Assembly: GCF_030248535.1 (NCBI RefSeq)
Contig: NZ_JAHGAJ010000011.1
Coordinates: 96,458 to 160,457 of the forward strand
Reading direction: 5' to 3'
Length of the DNA stretch: 64,000 nucleotides
Source: Vibrio sp. D404a
GTDB taxonomy: Bacteria > Pseudomonadota > Gammaproteobacteria > Enterobacterales > Vibrionaceae
Shown: positions 48,077-59,725 of the stretch, piece after piece
Layout of the letters: every line of letters begins with the position of its first letter
How positions within the stretch are numbered: the first letter of the stretch is position 1
Notes under the pieces: generated by a model
Seen by the model: only the letters and a program-made list of their open reading frames with translations
Told to the model about the DNA's origin: nothing
Database searches by the model: none
Program-made: the position numbers and the translations under genes

Positions 48077-49201
48077 TTAGTTGAACATTGCGATAGCTTC
48101 TGCTGGGTCTACATATTCTAGGTCAAAGCTTTCCGCAACTTCTTTGCACGTTACTTTACCGTGGATAACGTTTAGACCTTCTAGGAAGCCTTCGTCAGAT
48201 AGAAGTGCTTCACGGTAGCCTTTGTTCGCTAGCTTAACAATGTAAGGAAGTGTTGCATTGTTTAGTGCGAATGTTGATGTACGAGCAACAGCGCCTGGCA
48301 TGTTTGCTACACAGTAGTGAACTACGTCGTCAACGATGTAAGTTGGGTCTGCGTGCGTTGTTGCGTGAGAAGTCTCGAAACAACCGCCTTGGTCGATTGC
48401 AACGTCAACAACAGCTGCGCCTGGCTTCATCTTAGCGATGTGCTCTTTTGTTACTAGCTTAGGAGCTGCAGCGCCTGGGATGAGTACTGCGCCGATAACT
48501 AGGTCAGCTTCTAGAACGTGCTTCTCGATTGCGTCTTCAGTAGAGTAAACCACTTTAGCGCGACCTTGGAACTCTTCGTCTAGACGGCGAAGTGTATCAA
48601 CGTTACGGTCTAGGATTGTTACGTCTGCACGTAGGCCAACAGCCATACGAGCTGCGTTAGCACCTACTACGCCGCCGCCAACAACGACAACTTTCGCTGG
48701 CTCAACGCCTGGAACGCCGCCAAGTAGAAGGCCACGACCGCCGTGAGATTTTTCAAGAGTTTGTGCACCTGCTTGAATAGACATGCGGCCTGCAACTTCA
48801 GACATTGGCGCTAATAGTGGCAAGCGACCCATATTATCTGTTACAGTCTCATAGGCTACGCAGACAGCTTTGCTCTTGATAAGCTCTTCAGTTTGTGGAA
48901 AATCTGGTGCAAGGTGTAAATAAGTAAATAATATTTGCCCTTCACGAAGCATAGCTCGCTCGACAGCTTGAGGTTCTTTAACCTTTACAATCATCTCTGC
49001 TTTCGCGAATACGTCAGCAGCAGTAGGAAGAATGGATGCGCCTACAGCGATGTAATCATCGTCTGAAAAACCGATACCGTTACCGGCATTGGTTTCAACA
49101 AAAACTTGGTGACCATGTGAGATAAGTTCTCTCACGCTAGCTGGGATCATACCAACACGGTACTCGTGGTTCTTGATTTCCTTAGGTACGCCAATGATCA
49201 T
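48077..49201 (-). CDS. ald: Alanine dehydrogenase
   Basis: 374 residues, typical length. [20 protein letters not shown] is the N-terminal substrate region, split as [15 protein letters not shown]. The NAD-binding glycine motif [16 protein letters not shown] is near residues 170-186. It interconverts alanine and pyruvate with NAD. GAGGAG precedes the ATG. The gene is divergent from lrp, so Lrp-controlled expression is likely. Confidence 0.97.
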   Translation of the reverse strand: MIIGVPKEIKNHEYRVGMIPASVRELISHGHQVFVETNAGNGIGFSDDDYIAVGASILPTAADVFAKAEMIVKVKEPQAVERAMLREGQILFTYLHLAPDFPQTEELIKSKAVCVAYETVTDNMGRLPLLAPMSEVAGRMSIQAGAQTLEKSHGGRGLLLGGVPGVEPAKVVVVGGGVVGANAARMAVGLRADVTILDRNVDTLRRLDEEFQGRAKVVYSTEDAIEKHVLEADLVIGAVLIPGAAAPKLVTKEHIAKMKPGAAVVDVAIDQGGCFETSHATTHADPTYIVDDVVHYCVANMPGAVARTSTFALNNATLPYIVKLANKGYREALLSDEGFLEGLNVIHGKVTCKEVAESFDLEYVDPAEAIAMFN

Positions 49202-49280
49202 CCTGACTCCTCATTTTATTTTGGTTGTATAATCTATAGTAGTTGTATTAACTGTGTGTAGGGTAATTCTGTCGAATTAA

Positions 49281-49295
49281 TATCTAGTATAGATA
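49281..49295. promoter_or_regulatory. Dyad between ald and lrp, candidate Lrp site
   Basis: TATCTA and TAGATA flank GTA in the 174-bp divergent spacer. It resembles the loose AT-rich 15-bp Lrp dyad. Other degenerate half-sites may be present. Confidence 0.4.
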
Positions 49296-49375
49296 CGTTG
49301 AGATAAAATTTGATACTGAATATTAAAAAGTTGTAGTATATTTTTTTGCAAGGAAGTAATAAGGTGGAATAAAAA

Positions 49376-49870
49376 ATGGCAGACAACTATAAGAAGCCGT
49401 CCAAGGAACTAGACCGTATCGATCGCAACATTCTTAATGAGTTGCAAAAAGATGGTCGTATTTCGAACGTTGAACTATCAAAACGTGTGGGTCTTTCTCC
49501 GACTCCGTGTCTTGAGCGTGTTCGTCGTTTGGAGCGTCAAGGGTACATTACAGGGTATACAGCGCTGCTTAATCCTCAGTACCTAGATGCATCACTTTTG
49601 GTGTTTGTTGAAATCACATTGAACCGCGGTGCGCCAGATGTGTTTGAACAATTTAACACCGCCGTTCAAAAGCTAGACGACATCCAAGAGTGTCATTTAG
49701 TGTCGGGTGACTTTGACTACCTTCTAAAAACACGTGTATCGGATATGGGTGCTTACCGTAAACTTCTAGGTGATACGCTGCTGCGTCTGCCTGGCGTAAA
49801 CGACACTCGTACTTACGTGGTAATGGAAGAAGTGAAACAAACCAACCAGCTGGTGATTAAAACTCGTTAA
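49376..49870 (+). CDS. lrp: Leucine-responsive regulatory protein
   Basis: 164 residues, the normal Lrp length. The helix-turn-helix NVELSKRVGLSPTPCLERVRRLE spans ~31-53 (cut as SNVELSKRVGLSPTPCLERV). The RAM ligand domain includes ECHLVSGDFDYLLKTRV. It is a global regulator of amino-acid metabolism. AAGGTGG precedes the ATG. ald is divergent and ftsK follows downstream, as in E. coli lrp-ftsK-lolA-rarA-serS. Confidence 0.97.
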   Translation: MADNYKKPSKELDRIDRNILNELQKDGRISNVELSKRVGLSPTPCLERVRRLERQGYITGYTALLNPQYLDASLLVFVEITLNRGAPDVFEQFNTAVQKLDDIQECHLVSGDFDYLLKTRVSDMGAYRKLLGDTLLRLPGVNDTRTYVVMEEVKQTNQLVIKTR

Positions 49871-49887
49871 TCATCAATGGTCGAACA

Positions 49888-49927
49888 GCAAGAAAGCGGA
49901 ACTTAGTTTCCGCTTTCTTGCTTTCTG
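49888..49927 (+). terminator. Intrinsic terminator after lrp
   Basis: A perfect 14-bp stem, GCAAGAAAGCGGAA (49888-49901) with TTCCGCTTTCTTGC (49908-49921), then TTTC. Confidence 0.85.
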
Positions 49928-49999
49928 GAATTGGGTTTTTCCGTTTGATATGGTTAAATCAACAGTAGTTTTTATCAAACACATTTATAAAGCTGGTTT

Positions 50000-52900
50000 A
50001 TGTTCAAAGAGAGCGGCAACAAAGTCGAAACAATCATTAAAACGAGTGAAGAGCCTCAGTCTTCTCGTTTGACGGGTACCCAACGTTTAAGAGAGTGCAG
50101 CCTTATTTTAGGTGTGCTGTTTTCTATTCTTCTTGCCGTCGCACTGCTGACCTTCAATCCAGCGGATCCGTCGTGGTCGCAAACGGCTTGGGGCGGTGAC
50201 ATTCAAAATGCGGGCGGTTACGTTGGGGCTTGGTTAGCGGATACGCTCTTTTTTGTATTCGGTTCTCTTGCTTACCCATTGCCGATTCTTGTTACCTTGG
50301 CTGCATGGGTCCTGTTTCGTAAACGTAATGAAGACGAAACCATCGACTTTATGCTTTGGGGTACGCGCTTACTGGGCCTCACTATTCTTCTATTAACCAG
50401 CTGTGGCCTTGCCGACATCAACTTCGATGATATCTGGTACTTCTCTTCGGGCGGCGTGATTGGTGATGTGATGACCAGTCTAGCACTACCTACGCTGAAT
50501 GTTCTTGGGTCGACACTCGTTCTGCTGTTCCTATGGGGAGCAGGTTTTACACTATTAACGGGTATCTCATGGCTGAGTATTGTTGAATGGCTGGGTGATA
50601 GCGCGATTCGACTATTTACTGCGCTGGTAAATAAAGTGCGTGGTCAAGATCAAGAGATGCTCGAGCCAGAGCTGAGAGAGACGGAACAACATGATGCGCT
50701 AGAGCTTGAAGATCACAAGCCTGCCATTGAAAATGTTGAGGAACAGTACGACCCACTGACCAGCGATCCAAGTTTGCATTTCTCTGCAACCGCAGAACCC
50801 GATCAAGTAGAGCCAGTAGAATCGACTGAGCCTAAGCGTCATTACAATATTCATATGCCGACGGAAGTGCCAGAGGCTGCCGCGCAACCGGTTAAAACCA
50901 AAGCGCCTGATTCGAGCGCGCCAGCACATATCGCTCCAGTACAAGCCGAGCCTGCTCCACAGCCGATTCAAACGCCGAAACCAATTTATCAAGCGCCAGA
51001 AGAGCCATTAGAAGAGGGCGTTGAGCGTTCTAAACAGCTAAATGCGACGATTGAGCAACTTGAGCATGCAGCAATGGATGAAGATGACTTAGCGGAACAA
51101 ACCCAAGCTGAAGCACATCACTCTCAAGCAGCATACCAAGAATATATGCAAGAACAGCCTGCTGAACCTGCACAATATCAGAATCACGAACCAGAGTTTT
51201 CAGCTGAGCCTGTTCACCAAGAACCTGTTTACCAAGAGCCGGTTCATCAGGAACCAGTTTCGCAAGCCACTGAACATCAGGAGCCGTCATTTACCTCTGA
51301 TCCTGAACCAGAAGTGATTCCTGAGCCGATGTTTATCGAGCCAACGACTGCCGATGAACCGTTACACAGCAATCCAGCTCATGAAGAGTTTGAACCTGCA
51401 TTTGCGCAAGATGCTCCTGTAGCAGACGAGACGCCTTGGGAAGAGCCAAGCGCACCGCAAGCGTCTGCAGAAGTGACTGAACCTCAGCCGCAGTCTGATA
51501 GCAATGAACAAGCGATCGATTTGCCGTGGGAAGAGGTGACAGAAGAAGAATCAGCGCACCCAGATCAAGATGTTGCAGCGTTCCAGAATATCGTTTCTGA
51601 AGCGCAAGCGAATATGGCAGCTGCGCAGAATCCGTTCTTGGTTCAAAAAGAGCCGAACTTGCCTAAGCCAACATCTCCTATGCCGACGCTGGAGCTGCTT
51701 TATCATCCGGAGAAGCGTGATAACTTTATCGACCGTGATGCACTAGAAGAGATTGCGCGTCTGGTGGAATCTAAACTGGCTGATTACAAGATCAAAGCAG
51801 AGGTTGTCGATATCTTCCCTGGGCCTGTGATCACTCGATTTGAGTTAGACCTAGCACCAGGTGTGAAAGTGAGCCGAATCTCTAGCCTTTCTATGGACTT
51901 GGCGCGTTCGCTGTCTGCAATGGCGGTGCGTGTTGTTGAAGTTATTCCGGGCAAGCCTTATGTGGGGCTAGAACTGCCGAACATGAGTCGTCAAACCGTA
52001 TTCTTCTCAGATGTAGTGGGCAGCCAACAGTTTATCGAAGCCAAATCACCAACCACCGTTGTGATGGGACAAGACATTGCGGGTGAAGCTGTTATCGCTG
52101 ATATCGCAAAAATGCCTCACGTGCTGGTGGCAGGTACTACTGGTTCTGGTAAATCGGTGGGTGTGAACGTGATGATCTTGAGTATGCTTTACAAAGCGAC
52201 GCCAGAAGATCTGCGCTTCATTATGATTGACCCGAAAATGCTTGAGCTTTCTATCTACGAGGGTATCCCACATCTACTATCAGAAGTGGTTACCGATATG
52301 AAAGATGCATCAAACGCGCTGCGTTGGTGTGTTGGCGAGATGGAGCGACGTTACAAGCTAATGTCTGCGTTAGGTGTTCGTAACATCAAGGGCTACAACG
52401 ATAAGCTGAAAATGGCGGCAGAAGCGGGACACCCAATTCATGATCCATTGTGGCAAGCTGGCGACAGCATGGATCCTGAGCCACCATTGTTAGAAAAACT
52501 GCCGTATATCGTTGTTGTTGTCGACGAGTTTGCAGACCTAATGATGGTTGTAGGTAAAAAAGTAGAAGAGCTGATTGCACGTCTGGCACAAAAAGCGCGT
52601 GCAGCGGGTATTCACTTGATTCTTGCTACGCAGCGCCCATCGGTTGATGTTATCACCGGTTTGATCAAAGCAAACATTCCGACTCGTGTGGCGTTTACTG
52701 TATCGACGAAAACTGACTCTCGTACTATCTTGGATCAAGGTGGCGCAGAATCACTACTGGGTATGGGTGACATGCTCTACTTGCCACCGGGCTCTAGCCA
52801 TACGATTCGTGTTCATGGTGCGTTTGCGTCGGATGATGATGTACACGCGGTCGTAAATGACTGGAAAGCACGTGGTAAACCAAATTACATTGATGAAATC

Positions 52901-53164
52901 ACCAATGGTGAACAGACCCCTGAAACCCTACTTCCGGGCGAAAAGATGGAAGGGGATGAAGACGTTGACCCACTGTTTGACCAAGTTGTTGAACACGTGG
53001 TGCAGTCACGTCGCGGTTCAGTATCGGGTGTTCAGAGACGATTTAAGATTGGTTATAACCGAGCCGCTCGTATTGTAGAGCAGCTAGAAGCGCAAGGTAT
53101 TGTGAGTCCTCCGGGCCACAATGGTAACCGTGAAGTGTTAGCACCGGCTTCGCCAAAAGAGTAA
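50000..53164 (+). CDS. ftsK: DNA translocase FtsK
   Basis: 1054 residues. Four N-terminal membrane helices lie within the first ~200 residues. A long Pro/Glu/Gln-rich linker follows, to about 560, then the RecA-like motor with Walker A TTGSGKSV near 713 and Walker [13 protein letters not shown]. The C-terminal winged-helix gamma domain ([20 protein letters not shown]) reads KOPS. FtsK tethers division to chromosome dimer resolution at dif by XerCD. The linker contains pentapeptide repeats. Confidence 0.97.
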   Translation: MFKESGNKVETIIKTSEEPQSSRLTGTQRLRECSLILGVLFSILLAVALLTFNPADPSWSQTAWGGDIQNAGGYVGAWLADTLFFVFGSLAYPLPILVTLAAWVLFRKRNEDETIDFMLWGTRLLGLTILLLTSCGLADINFDDIWYFSSGGVIGDVMTSLALPTLNVLGSTLVLLFLWGAGFTLLTGISWLSIVEWLGDSAIRLFTALVNKVRGQDQEMLEPELRETEQHDALELEDHKPAIENVEEQYDPLTSDPSLHFSATAEPDQVEPVESTEPKRHYNIHMPTEVPEAAAQPVKTKAPDSSAPAHIAPVQAEPAPQPIQTPKPIYQAPEEPLEEGVERSKQLNATIEQLEHAAMDEDDLAEQTQAEAHHSQAAYQEYMQEQPAEPAQYQNHEPEFSAEPVHQEPVYQEPVHQEPVSQATEHQEPSFTSDPEPEVIPEPMFIEPTTADEPLHSNPAHEEFEPAFAQDAPVADETPWEEPSAPQASAEVTEPQPQSDSNEQAIDLPWEEVTEEESAHPDQDVAAFQNIVSEAQANMAAAQNPFLVQKEPNLPKPTSPMPTLELLYHPEKRDNFIDRDALEEIARLVESKLADYKIKAEVVDIFPGPVITRFELDLAPGVKVSRISSLSMDLARSLSAMAVRVVEVIPGKPYVGLELPNMSRQTVFFSDVVGSQQFIEAKSPTTVVMGQDIAGEAVIADIAKMPHVLVAGTTGSGKSVGVNVMILSMLYKATPEDLRFIMIDPKMLELSIYEGIPHLLSEVVTDMKDASNALRWCVGEMERRYKLMSALGVRNIKGYNDKLKMAAEAGHPIHDPLWQAGDSMDPEPPLLEKLPYIVVVVDEFADLMMVVGKKVEELIARLAQKARAAGIHLILATQRPSVDVITGLIKANIPTRVAFTVSTKTDSRTILDQGGAESLLGMGDMLYLPPGSSHTIRVHGAFASDDDVHAVVNDWKARGKPNYIDEITNGEQTPETLLPGEKMEGDEDVDPLFDQVVEHVVQSRRGSVSGVQRRFKIGYNRAARIVEQLEAQGIVSPPGHNGNREVLAPASPKE
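51206..51265 (+). repeat. Four 15-bp in-frame repeats in the FtsK linker
   Basis: Four tandem EPV-x-Q pentapeptides (x = H, Y, H, S) are encoded in 60 bp. Third positions differ, so the amino-acid pattern is kept more than the DNA. Confidence 0.8.
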
Positions 53165-53248
53165 ACGCTTGATCGCGTTGATAGGAACTCAAACCTTAAT
53201 GGTCGGTCATATGGGTTATGATCGATTTTAGTTGTAACAGGATTATTG

Positions 53249-53845
53249 ATGAAAAAAGCATTCGCACTTCTATTTATGAGTTTTTCCGTTTTCGCTTCAC
53301 CAAAGGAAGAACTGAGCAACCGATTAGCACTCAACGCTGGCTTTAGTGCTGATTTCAAACAGGTTGTCACAAGCCCAGATGGCGATGTCGTCATGGAAGG
53401 AGAGGGCACAGTAGAAATTGCCCGCCCAAGTCTGTTCCGCTGGGAAACAACATTCCCTGACGAAAACCTATTGGTCTCTGACGGCCAAAGCCTATGGTAT
53501 TACAGCCCGTTCATTGAGCAGGTAAGCATTTACTGGCAAGAGCAAGCAACCGCGCAAACCCCGTTTGTATTGCTGACTCGTAACCAAGAAAGTGACTGGG
53601 ACAACTACAATGTGACCCAATCGGGTAACCAGTTTACGCTTAAGCCGACAGCTGTTGATTCGAATCAAGGGGATTTCCAAATTCAGATCAATGACAAGGG
53701 TATTGTTCAAGGCTTTAATGTCATTGAACAAGACGGTCAAAAAGGCGAGTTCACCTTCAGCAATGTTGATTTGGGTAAGCCAAGCAGTGACCGTTTTACT
53801 TTCAGCGCTCCAGAAGGCGTTGAAGTTGATGACCAAAGAAACTAA
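53249..53845 (+). CDS. lolA: Periplasmic lipoprotein chaperone LolA
   Basis: 198 residues from the ATG at 53249 ([16 protein letters not shown], a signal peptide cut before SPKEE). The LolA core shows [19 protein letters not shown] and [11 protein letters not shown]. It accepts lipoproteins from LolCDE and delivers them to LolB. An ACAGGA SD precedes it. It lies between ftsK and rarA, the conserved order. Confidence 0.95.
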   Translation: MKKAFALLFMSFSVFASPKEELSNRLALNAGFSADFKQVVTSPDGDVVMEGEGTVEIARPSLFRWETTFPDENLLVSDGQSLWYYSPFIEQVSIYWQEQATAQTPFVLLTRNQESDWDNYNVTQSGNQFTLKPTAVDSNQGDFQIQINDKGIVQGFNVIEQDGQKGEFTFSNVDLGKPSSDRFTFSAPEGVEVDDQRN

Positions 53846-53886
53846 GCCTTTGAGTCATTTATAACTAGTGAATCAAGAGATAGCCA

Positions 53887-55236
53887 TTGAGTAACTACAG
53901 TTTAGACTTTTCGGGGGACGAAGATTTTCGTCCCCTTGCTGCTCGTATGAGACCAGAAACCGTCGAGCAGTACATTGGTCAGCAACATATTTTGGGCCCC
54001 GGAAAACCTCTGCGCCGAGCGCTTGAGGCTGGACACATTCACTCCATGATTTTGTGGGGACCTCCGGGTACCGGAAAAACCACCTTGGCTGAAGTTGCCG
54101 CGAATTATGCCAACGCCGAGGTTGAACGTGTATCGGCGGTCACTTCCGGAGTTAAGGATATTCGTGTTGCGATCGAGAAAGCGCGCGAAAATAAGCAAGC
54201 AGGTCGACGCACCATCTTGTTTGTGGATGAGGTTCATAGATTCAACAAGAGCCAACAAGACGCGTTTCTCCCGCATATCGAAGATGGCACCGTTACCTTT
54301 ATTGGTGCAACCACAGAAAACCCATCTTTTGAGCTCAACAACGCACTGTTATCACGTGCCCGTGTTTATAAACTGACCTCGCTGAATACGGACGACATTG
54401 CTCTGGTGATTCGTCAAGCGATTGAAGATAAGCAGCGTGGTTTAGGTGATGTGAGTGCCCACTTTGCCGACAATGTATTGGACCGTTTAGCGGAGTTAGT
54501 CAACGGCGATGCGCGCATGTCACTCAATTATCTTGAACTGCTCTATGATATGGCGGAAGACGACGAGCAAGGCCGCAAGTCGATTACGCTTCAATTGCTA
54601 GCAGAAGTCGCTGGCGAGAAGGTAGCTCGCTTCGATAATAAAGGCGACATTTGGTACGATTTGATTTCAGCAGTACATAAGTCGATTCGTGGCTCTAACC
54701 CAGATGCTGCGTTGTATTGGTCAGCGCGCATGATTGCCGCAGGGTGTGATCCGCTTTATATCGTTAGGCGCTTGTTGGCGATTGCATCGGAAGATATTGG
54801 CAACGCCGACCCAAGAGCTATGCAAGTTGCGATTTCCGCTTGGGATTGCTTTACTCGTATTGGCCCTGCAGAAGGTGAACGCGCGATTGCACAAGCGGTT
54901 GTCTATTTGGCCTGCGCACCAAAGAGTAATGCTGTCTATACCGCTTGGAAGCAAGCTTTGACTGATGCGCATAATCTACCTGAGTATGAAGTCCCACATC
55001 ATTTAAGAAATGCACCAACAACTTTGATGAAGGACATGGGCTACGGGCAAGAATACCGCTATGCTCACGACGAACCTGGGGCCTACGCGGCGGGGGAGAA
55101 GTATCTGCCACCAGAAATGGGTGAGCGACAATACTATTACCCAACAAAACGAGGCTTAGAGACCAAGATTGGCGAAAAGCTAGATTATCTGGCGGATTTG
55201 GACGCAAAAAGCCCACAAAAACGCTATGAAAACTAG
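53887..55236 (+). CDS. rarA: Replication-associated recombination protein RarA
   Basis: 449 residues from a TTG start (53887) that aligns with the E. coli start (MSNYSLDFS). Clamp-loader-type AAA+ ATPase: Walker [10 protein letters not shown] at 58-66, [20 protein letters not shown] as Walker B and following helix, cut as [11 protein letters not shown], and the [10 protein letters not shown] sensor 1. RarA acts on stalled replication forks. A hairpin terminator follows before serS. Confidence 0.96.
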   Translation: MSNYSLDFSGDEDFRPLAARMRPETVEQYIGQQHILGPGKPLRRALEAGHIHSMILWGPPGTGKTTLAEVAANYANAEVERVSAVTSGVKDIRVAIEKARENKQAGRRTILFVDEVHRFNKSQQDAFLPHIEDGTVTFIGATTENPSFELNNALLSRARVYKLTSLNTDDIALVIRQAIEDKQRGLGDVSAHFADNVLDRLAELVNGDARMSLNYLELLYDMAEDDEQGRKSITLQLLAEVAGEKVARFDNKGDIWYDLISAVHKSIRGSNPDAALYWSARMIAAGCDPLYIVRRLLAIASEDIGNADPRAMQVAISAWDCFTRIGPAEGERAIAQAVVYLACAPKSNAVYTAWKQALTDAHNLPEYEVPHHLRNAPTTLMKDMGYGQEYRYAHDEPGAYAAGEKYLPPEMGERQYYYPTKRGLETKIGEKLDYLADLDAKSPQKRYEN

Positions 55237-55285
55237 CCTTTTTTGGATATCTTAACCTAGTCATAAAATTCAGATTAAATCGTTA

Positions 55286-55312
55286 AAAAATGATGAAATA
55301 ATCATCATTTTT
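55286..55312 (+). terminator. AT-rich terminator hairpin after rarA
   Basis: AAAAATGATG (55286-55295) pairs with CATCATTTTT (55303-55312) over a 7-nt loop. Confidence 0.65.
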
Positions 55313-55364
55313 GGCGGTTTAGTGGTGTTTCAGTGGTCAAGCTACTGAATATTCAAATAACTAA

Positions 55365-56687
<1,323 letters not shown>

Positions 56688-56707
56688 TGCTCTAATCGTC
56701 TGATTCG

Positions 56708-56734
56708 AAAACCCAGCCACGTGCTGGGTTTTTT
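56708..56734 (+). terminator. Intrinsic terminator after serS
   Basis: AAAACCCAGC (56708-56717) pairs with GCTGGGTTTT (56723-56732) around CACGT, then TT. Confidence 0.92.
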
Positions 56735-56815
56735 ATTGCCCGAACCTAGCCATTTTTACAAATAGGTAATAGTTATTTGCTTATGTCCTAGATTATATCC
56801 AATAGATTTTGTTCG

Positions 56816-56840
56816 TATAATGGTCGCCTACCGCGGTAGG
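56816..56840 (+). promoter_or_regulatory. Promoter -10 and adjoining 14-bp perfect palindrome before the zinc-finger gene
   Basis: TATAAT (56816-56821) has a weak -35 TTATAT at 56793-56798, 17 bp upstream. CCTACCGCGGTAGG (56827-56840) is a perfect 14-bp palindrome at the expected start point, well placed for a repressor. It lies 36-49 bp before the ATG at 56876. Confidence 0.5.
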
Positions 56841-56875
56841 AATTGATTTTCTCATAACGATATTGAGGAGGGCAT

Positions 56876-57142
56876 ATGGCTGTAGGGTGGGCTGGCGACG
56901 ACAGTGTTAGTCAGCAAATTCAAGATACCATTTCCGATGAGATCTGTCGCGTGAGAGGTAACATCAAGACTGGAGAAAGTGCTCATTATTGCGATGAGTG
57001 TGGTGACGAGATCCCAGAGAAAAGACGACTAGCGATGCAAGGGGTACGCTTGTGTATTGAGTGTCAGTCGATGCTGGAACATACCTCTCACCAACACGCA
57101 TTGTTCAATCGTAGAGCGAGTAAAGATAGCCAGTTGCGATGA
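56876..57142 (+). CDS. DksA/TraR-family C4 zinc-finger protein (YbiI-like)
   Basis: 88 residues with a single TraR/DksA zinc finger: CDECGDEIP (Cys39, Cys42) and CIEC (Cys60, Cys63). It lacks the long coiled coil of DksA, so it resembles YbiI of E. coli. A GAGGAGG SD precedes the ATG. Members of this group may bind RNA polymerase, but the role of YbiI is unknown. It is convergent with bioA across a shared hairpin. Confidence 0.87.
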   Translation: MAVGWAGDDSVSQQIQDTISDEICRVRGNIKTGESAHYCDECGDEIPEKRRLAMQGVRLCIECQSMLEHTSHQHALFNRRASKDSQLR

Positions 57143-57174
57143 ATTGTTTGGAAAAACAACGAGTTAGCAGTTGA

Positions 57175-57208
57175 TATGAACGGTTGTTTTGACGGACAAC
57201 CGTTCATA
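57175..57208. terminator. Hairpin between the zinc-finger gene and bioA
   Basis: A perfect 13-bp stem, TATGAACGGTTGT (57175-57187) with ACAACCGTTCATA (57196-57208). The T-runs are short. Confidence 0.68.
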
Positions 57209-57234
57209 CTTTAATGCATGAGTGCATTGCTCGC

Positions 57235-58512
57235 TTATTGAAAACACTCTGGTCGTTGAAGTGCACTATCTATGGCGGAGACCAATTTCTCGATATGATG
57301 CGATTCACTGATAAATGGAGGCATCATATAAATCAGCTTTCCGAAAGGTCGGATCCATACCCCTTGTTCAACAAAGTGAGCTTGTATTGCTTCCATATCA
57401 ACGGGCGTGTGAGTTTCCACTACACCAATTGCGCCCAACCAACGAACGTCTTTAACTAACTCATGTTGTTTAAGTTTTGGAAGCTGCTCTGAGAAAAGCG
57501 ATTCGATTTGTTTGGTCTGTAACTGCCAATCACCTTGTTCGATTAATCCAAGACTTGCAGCACCAACGGCACACGCGAGTGGGTTACCCATGAAGGTAGG
57601 GCCGTGCATAAAGCATCCGGCTTCACCGTCACACACAGTATCAGCGACGTCTTTACTTGCTAGTGTTGCTGAGAGTGTCATGTATCCGCCAGTGAGTGCT
57701 TTGCCAACACAAAGAATGTCCGGGTGAATATCTGCATGCTCACAGGCAAACAGCTTGCCCGTGCGGCCAAACCCTGTGGCAATCTCGTCAAGAATCAACA
57801 GCACGTTGAATTCATCACACAGCGCTCTCACTTGCTTTAGAAACTCTGGATGATAGATACGCATGCCGCCAGCGCCCTGAACGATAGGCTCTAAGATCAC
57901 CGCTGCGATCTCTTGATGATGCGTGCTGAGCTTTTCTCTGAAGCTATTAATGTCGTCCGGGTTCCACTCATCCCAGAAACCGGTCTTTGGTGAGTCCGCG
58001 AAGATATGCTCTGGTAGGAACCCTTTGTAAAGGCTATGCATGGAATTATCTGGATCAGTCACCGACATCGCAGCAAAAGTATCGCCATGATAGCCATCTC
58101 TCAGCGTTAAGAACTTAGATCTCGGTTGACCTTTTGCATGCCAGTACTGCAATGCCATCTTTAAACTGACTTCAACAGCGACTGAGCCCGAGTCAGCCAA
58201 AAATACATGTTCCAAATTGCTAGGAGCTAGGTTGAGCAGTTTCTTACACAGATCGATTGCAGGTTGGTGAGTAATTCCGCCGAACATCACGTGTGAAACC
58301 CTATCGATTTGGCTATGTGCCGCTTCATTTAATACCGGGTGATTGTATCCGTGGATGGTAGACCACCAAGAAGACATGCCATCAATCACTCGCTTTCCAT
58401 CTTCCATTTCAAGGTAAACACCCTTAGCACCTACCACAGGGTAGCAGGTCAGAGGTGTGAGGGTAGAAGTGTAGGGATGCCAGATATGCTGGCGATCAAA
58501 GGCGAGATCCAT
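57235..58512 (-). CDS. bioA: Adenosylmethionine-8-amino-7-oxononanoate aminotransferase
   Basis: 425 residues from the ATG at 58512. An ATG four codons upstream (58524) has no SD, whereas GGA lies 7 bases before 58512, and MDLAFDRQHIWHPYTS aligns with E. coli BioA. A PLP aminotransferase: DEIATGFGRTG, and the Schiff-base Lys in CVGKALTGGYM. It converts KAPA to DAPA with SAM as amino donor. It is divergent from bioBFCD across a BirA operator. Confidence 0.96.
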   Translation of the reverse strand: MDLAFDRQHIWHPYTSTLTPLTCYPVVGAKGVYLEMEDGKRVIDGMSSWWSTIHGYNHPVLNEAAHSQIDRVSHVMFGGITHQPAIDLCKKLLNLAPSNLEHVFLADSGSVAVEVSLKMALQYWHAKGQPRSKFLTLRDGYHGDTFAAMSVTDPDNSMHSLYKGFLPEHIFADSPKTGFWDEWNPDDINSFREKLSTHHQEIAAVILEPIVQGAGGMRIYHPEFLKQVRALCDEFNVLLILDEIATGFGRTGKLFACEHADIHPDILCVGKALTGGYMTLSATLASKDVADTVCDGEAGCFMHGPTFMGNPLACAVGAASLGLIEQGDWQLQTKQIESLFSEQLPKLKQHELVKDVRWLGAIGVVETHTPVDMEAIQAHFVEQGVWIRPFGKLIYMMPPFISESHHIEKLVSAIDSALQRPECFQ

Positions 58513-58550
58513 AACGAGTTCCATGTGTAATTTGATTAAATAATAACCAG

Positions 58551-58605
58551 TTGTAAACTTTTGTTTTTATCAATGTGTTGACAGTCTAAAGCTTGTCGGT
58601 AGACT
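58551..58605. promoter_or_regulatory. BirA operator overlapping the bioB promoter
   Basis: TTGTAAACT (58551-58559), 16 bp, then TGTTGACAG (58576-58584) matches the BirA operator layout TTGTAAACC-N16-GGTTTACAA: 8 of 9 in the left half, 6 of 9 in the right. The bioB promoter would be TTGACA (58578-58583) and TAGACT (58600-58605) at 16 bp spacing. The biotin-bound repressor would cover its -35 and the bioA side. Confidence 0.75.
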
Positions 58606-58672
58606 AGCCAAGCATAAATGCAAAATCTCAAAGTGGATTTGCGCAAATAAAATAATAGAAAAGGATCGACAC

Positions 58673-59725
58673 GTGGAAGTTCGTCATAACTGGACAGTAG
58701 CTGAAGTTAAAGCTCTGCTTGAAAAACCGTTTATGGATTTGATGTTTGAAGCACAGCTTGTTCATAGACAGTACCAACTGCATAACCATGTACAAGTGAG
58801 TACACTCCTCTCTATTAAAACCGGTGCTTGTCCAGAAGACTGTAAATACTGCCCACAAAGTGCACACTACCGCACAGATGTTGATAAAGAGCGTTTGATG
58901 GAAGTTGAGCGCGTGCTCGATGCGGCTCAAAAAGCGAAAAATGCGGGCTCTACCCGTTTCTGTATGGGTGCGGCTTGGAAGAATCCAAAAGAGCGTGATA
59001 TGCCTCATCTAACAGAGATGATCAAAGGGGTGAAGGGCATGGGACTAGAGACCTGTATGACGCTAGGTATGCTAACGCCTGAGCAAGCGGGTGAATTGGC
59101 TGATGCAGGTTTGGATTACTACAACCACAACCTTGATACCTCTCCTGAGTTCTACGGTAGCATCATTACGACTCGTACTTACCAAGACCGTCTAGATACT
59201 TTATCTCATGTTCGTGATGCAGGTATGAAGATCTGTTCTGGCGGTATCATCGGTATGGGTGAAAGCACTAATGACCGTGCTGGCTTACTTGTCGAGCTAG
59301 CTAACCTCCCTGTTCACCCTGAGAGTGTGCCAATCAACATGCTAGTAAAAGTGAAAGGTACGCCGATGGAAAACGTCGATGACGTTGAATCTTTCGACTT
59401 TATCAAGCTCATTGCTATTGCTCGTATCATGATGCCGAAATCGGCGGTTCGCCTGTCTGCAGGTCGTGAAAACATGAATGAACAGATGCAAGCAATGTGC
59501 TTTATGGCGGGTGCGAACTCAATCTTCTACGGTTGTAAGCTACTGACTACACCAAACCCAGATGAAGACACCGATATGCAGCTATTTAAGAAGCTTGGTA
59601 TCAATAGCCAAGAAGTGGCGCAAAAGCCAGATGAAATCCAAGAAAACGAACTGTTAGATCAAGTGGTAGAGCGTGTCGCTGCTCGCCCAACGAAAGATGA
59701 CATGTTCTACGATGCCAGCGTTTAA
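58673..59725 (+). CDS. bioB: Biotin synthase
   Basis: 350 residues with a GTG start (58673) after AAAGGA. The radical-SAM cluster motif CPEDCKYC gives Cys53, Cys57 and Cys60, the same numbers as in E. coli. [13 protein letters not shown] and a conserved Arg in [10 protein letters not shown] contact the second cluster. It inserts sulfur into dethiobiotin. The stop overlaps the bioF start by 14 bp. Confidence 0.98.
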   Translation: MEVRHNWTVAEVKALLEKPFMDLMFEAQLVHRQYQLHNHVQVSTLLSIKTGACPEDCKYCPQSAHYRTDVDKERLMEVERVLDAAQKAKNAGSTRFCMGAAWKNPKERDMPHLTEMIKGVKGMGLETCMTLGMLTPEQAGELADAGLDYYNHNLDTSPEFYGSIITTRTYQDRLDTLSHVRDAGMKICSGGIIGMGESTNDRAGLLVELANLPVHPESVPINMLVKVKGTPMENVDDVESFDFIKLIAIARIMMPKSAVRLSAGRENMNEQMQAMCFMAGANSIFYGCKLLTTPNPDEDTDMQLFKKLGINSQEVAQKPDEIQENELLDQVVERVAARPTKDDMFYDASV

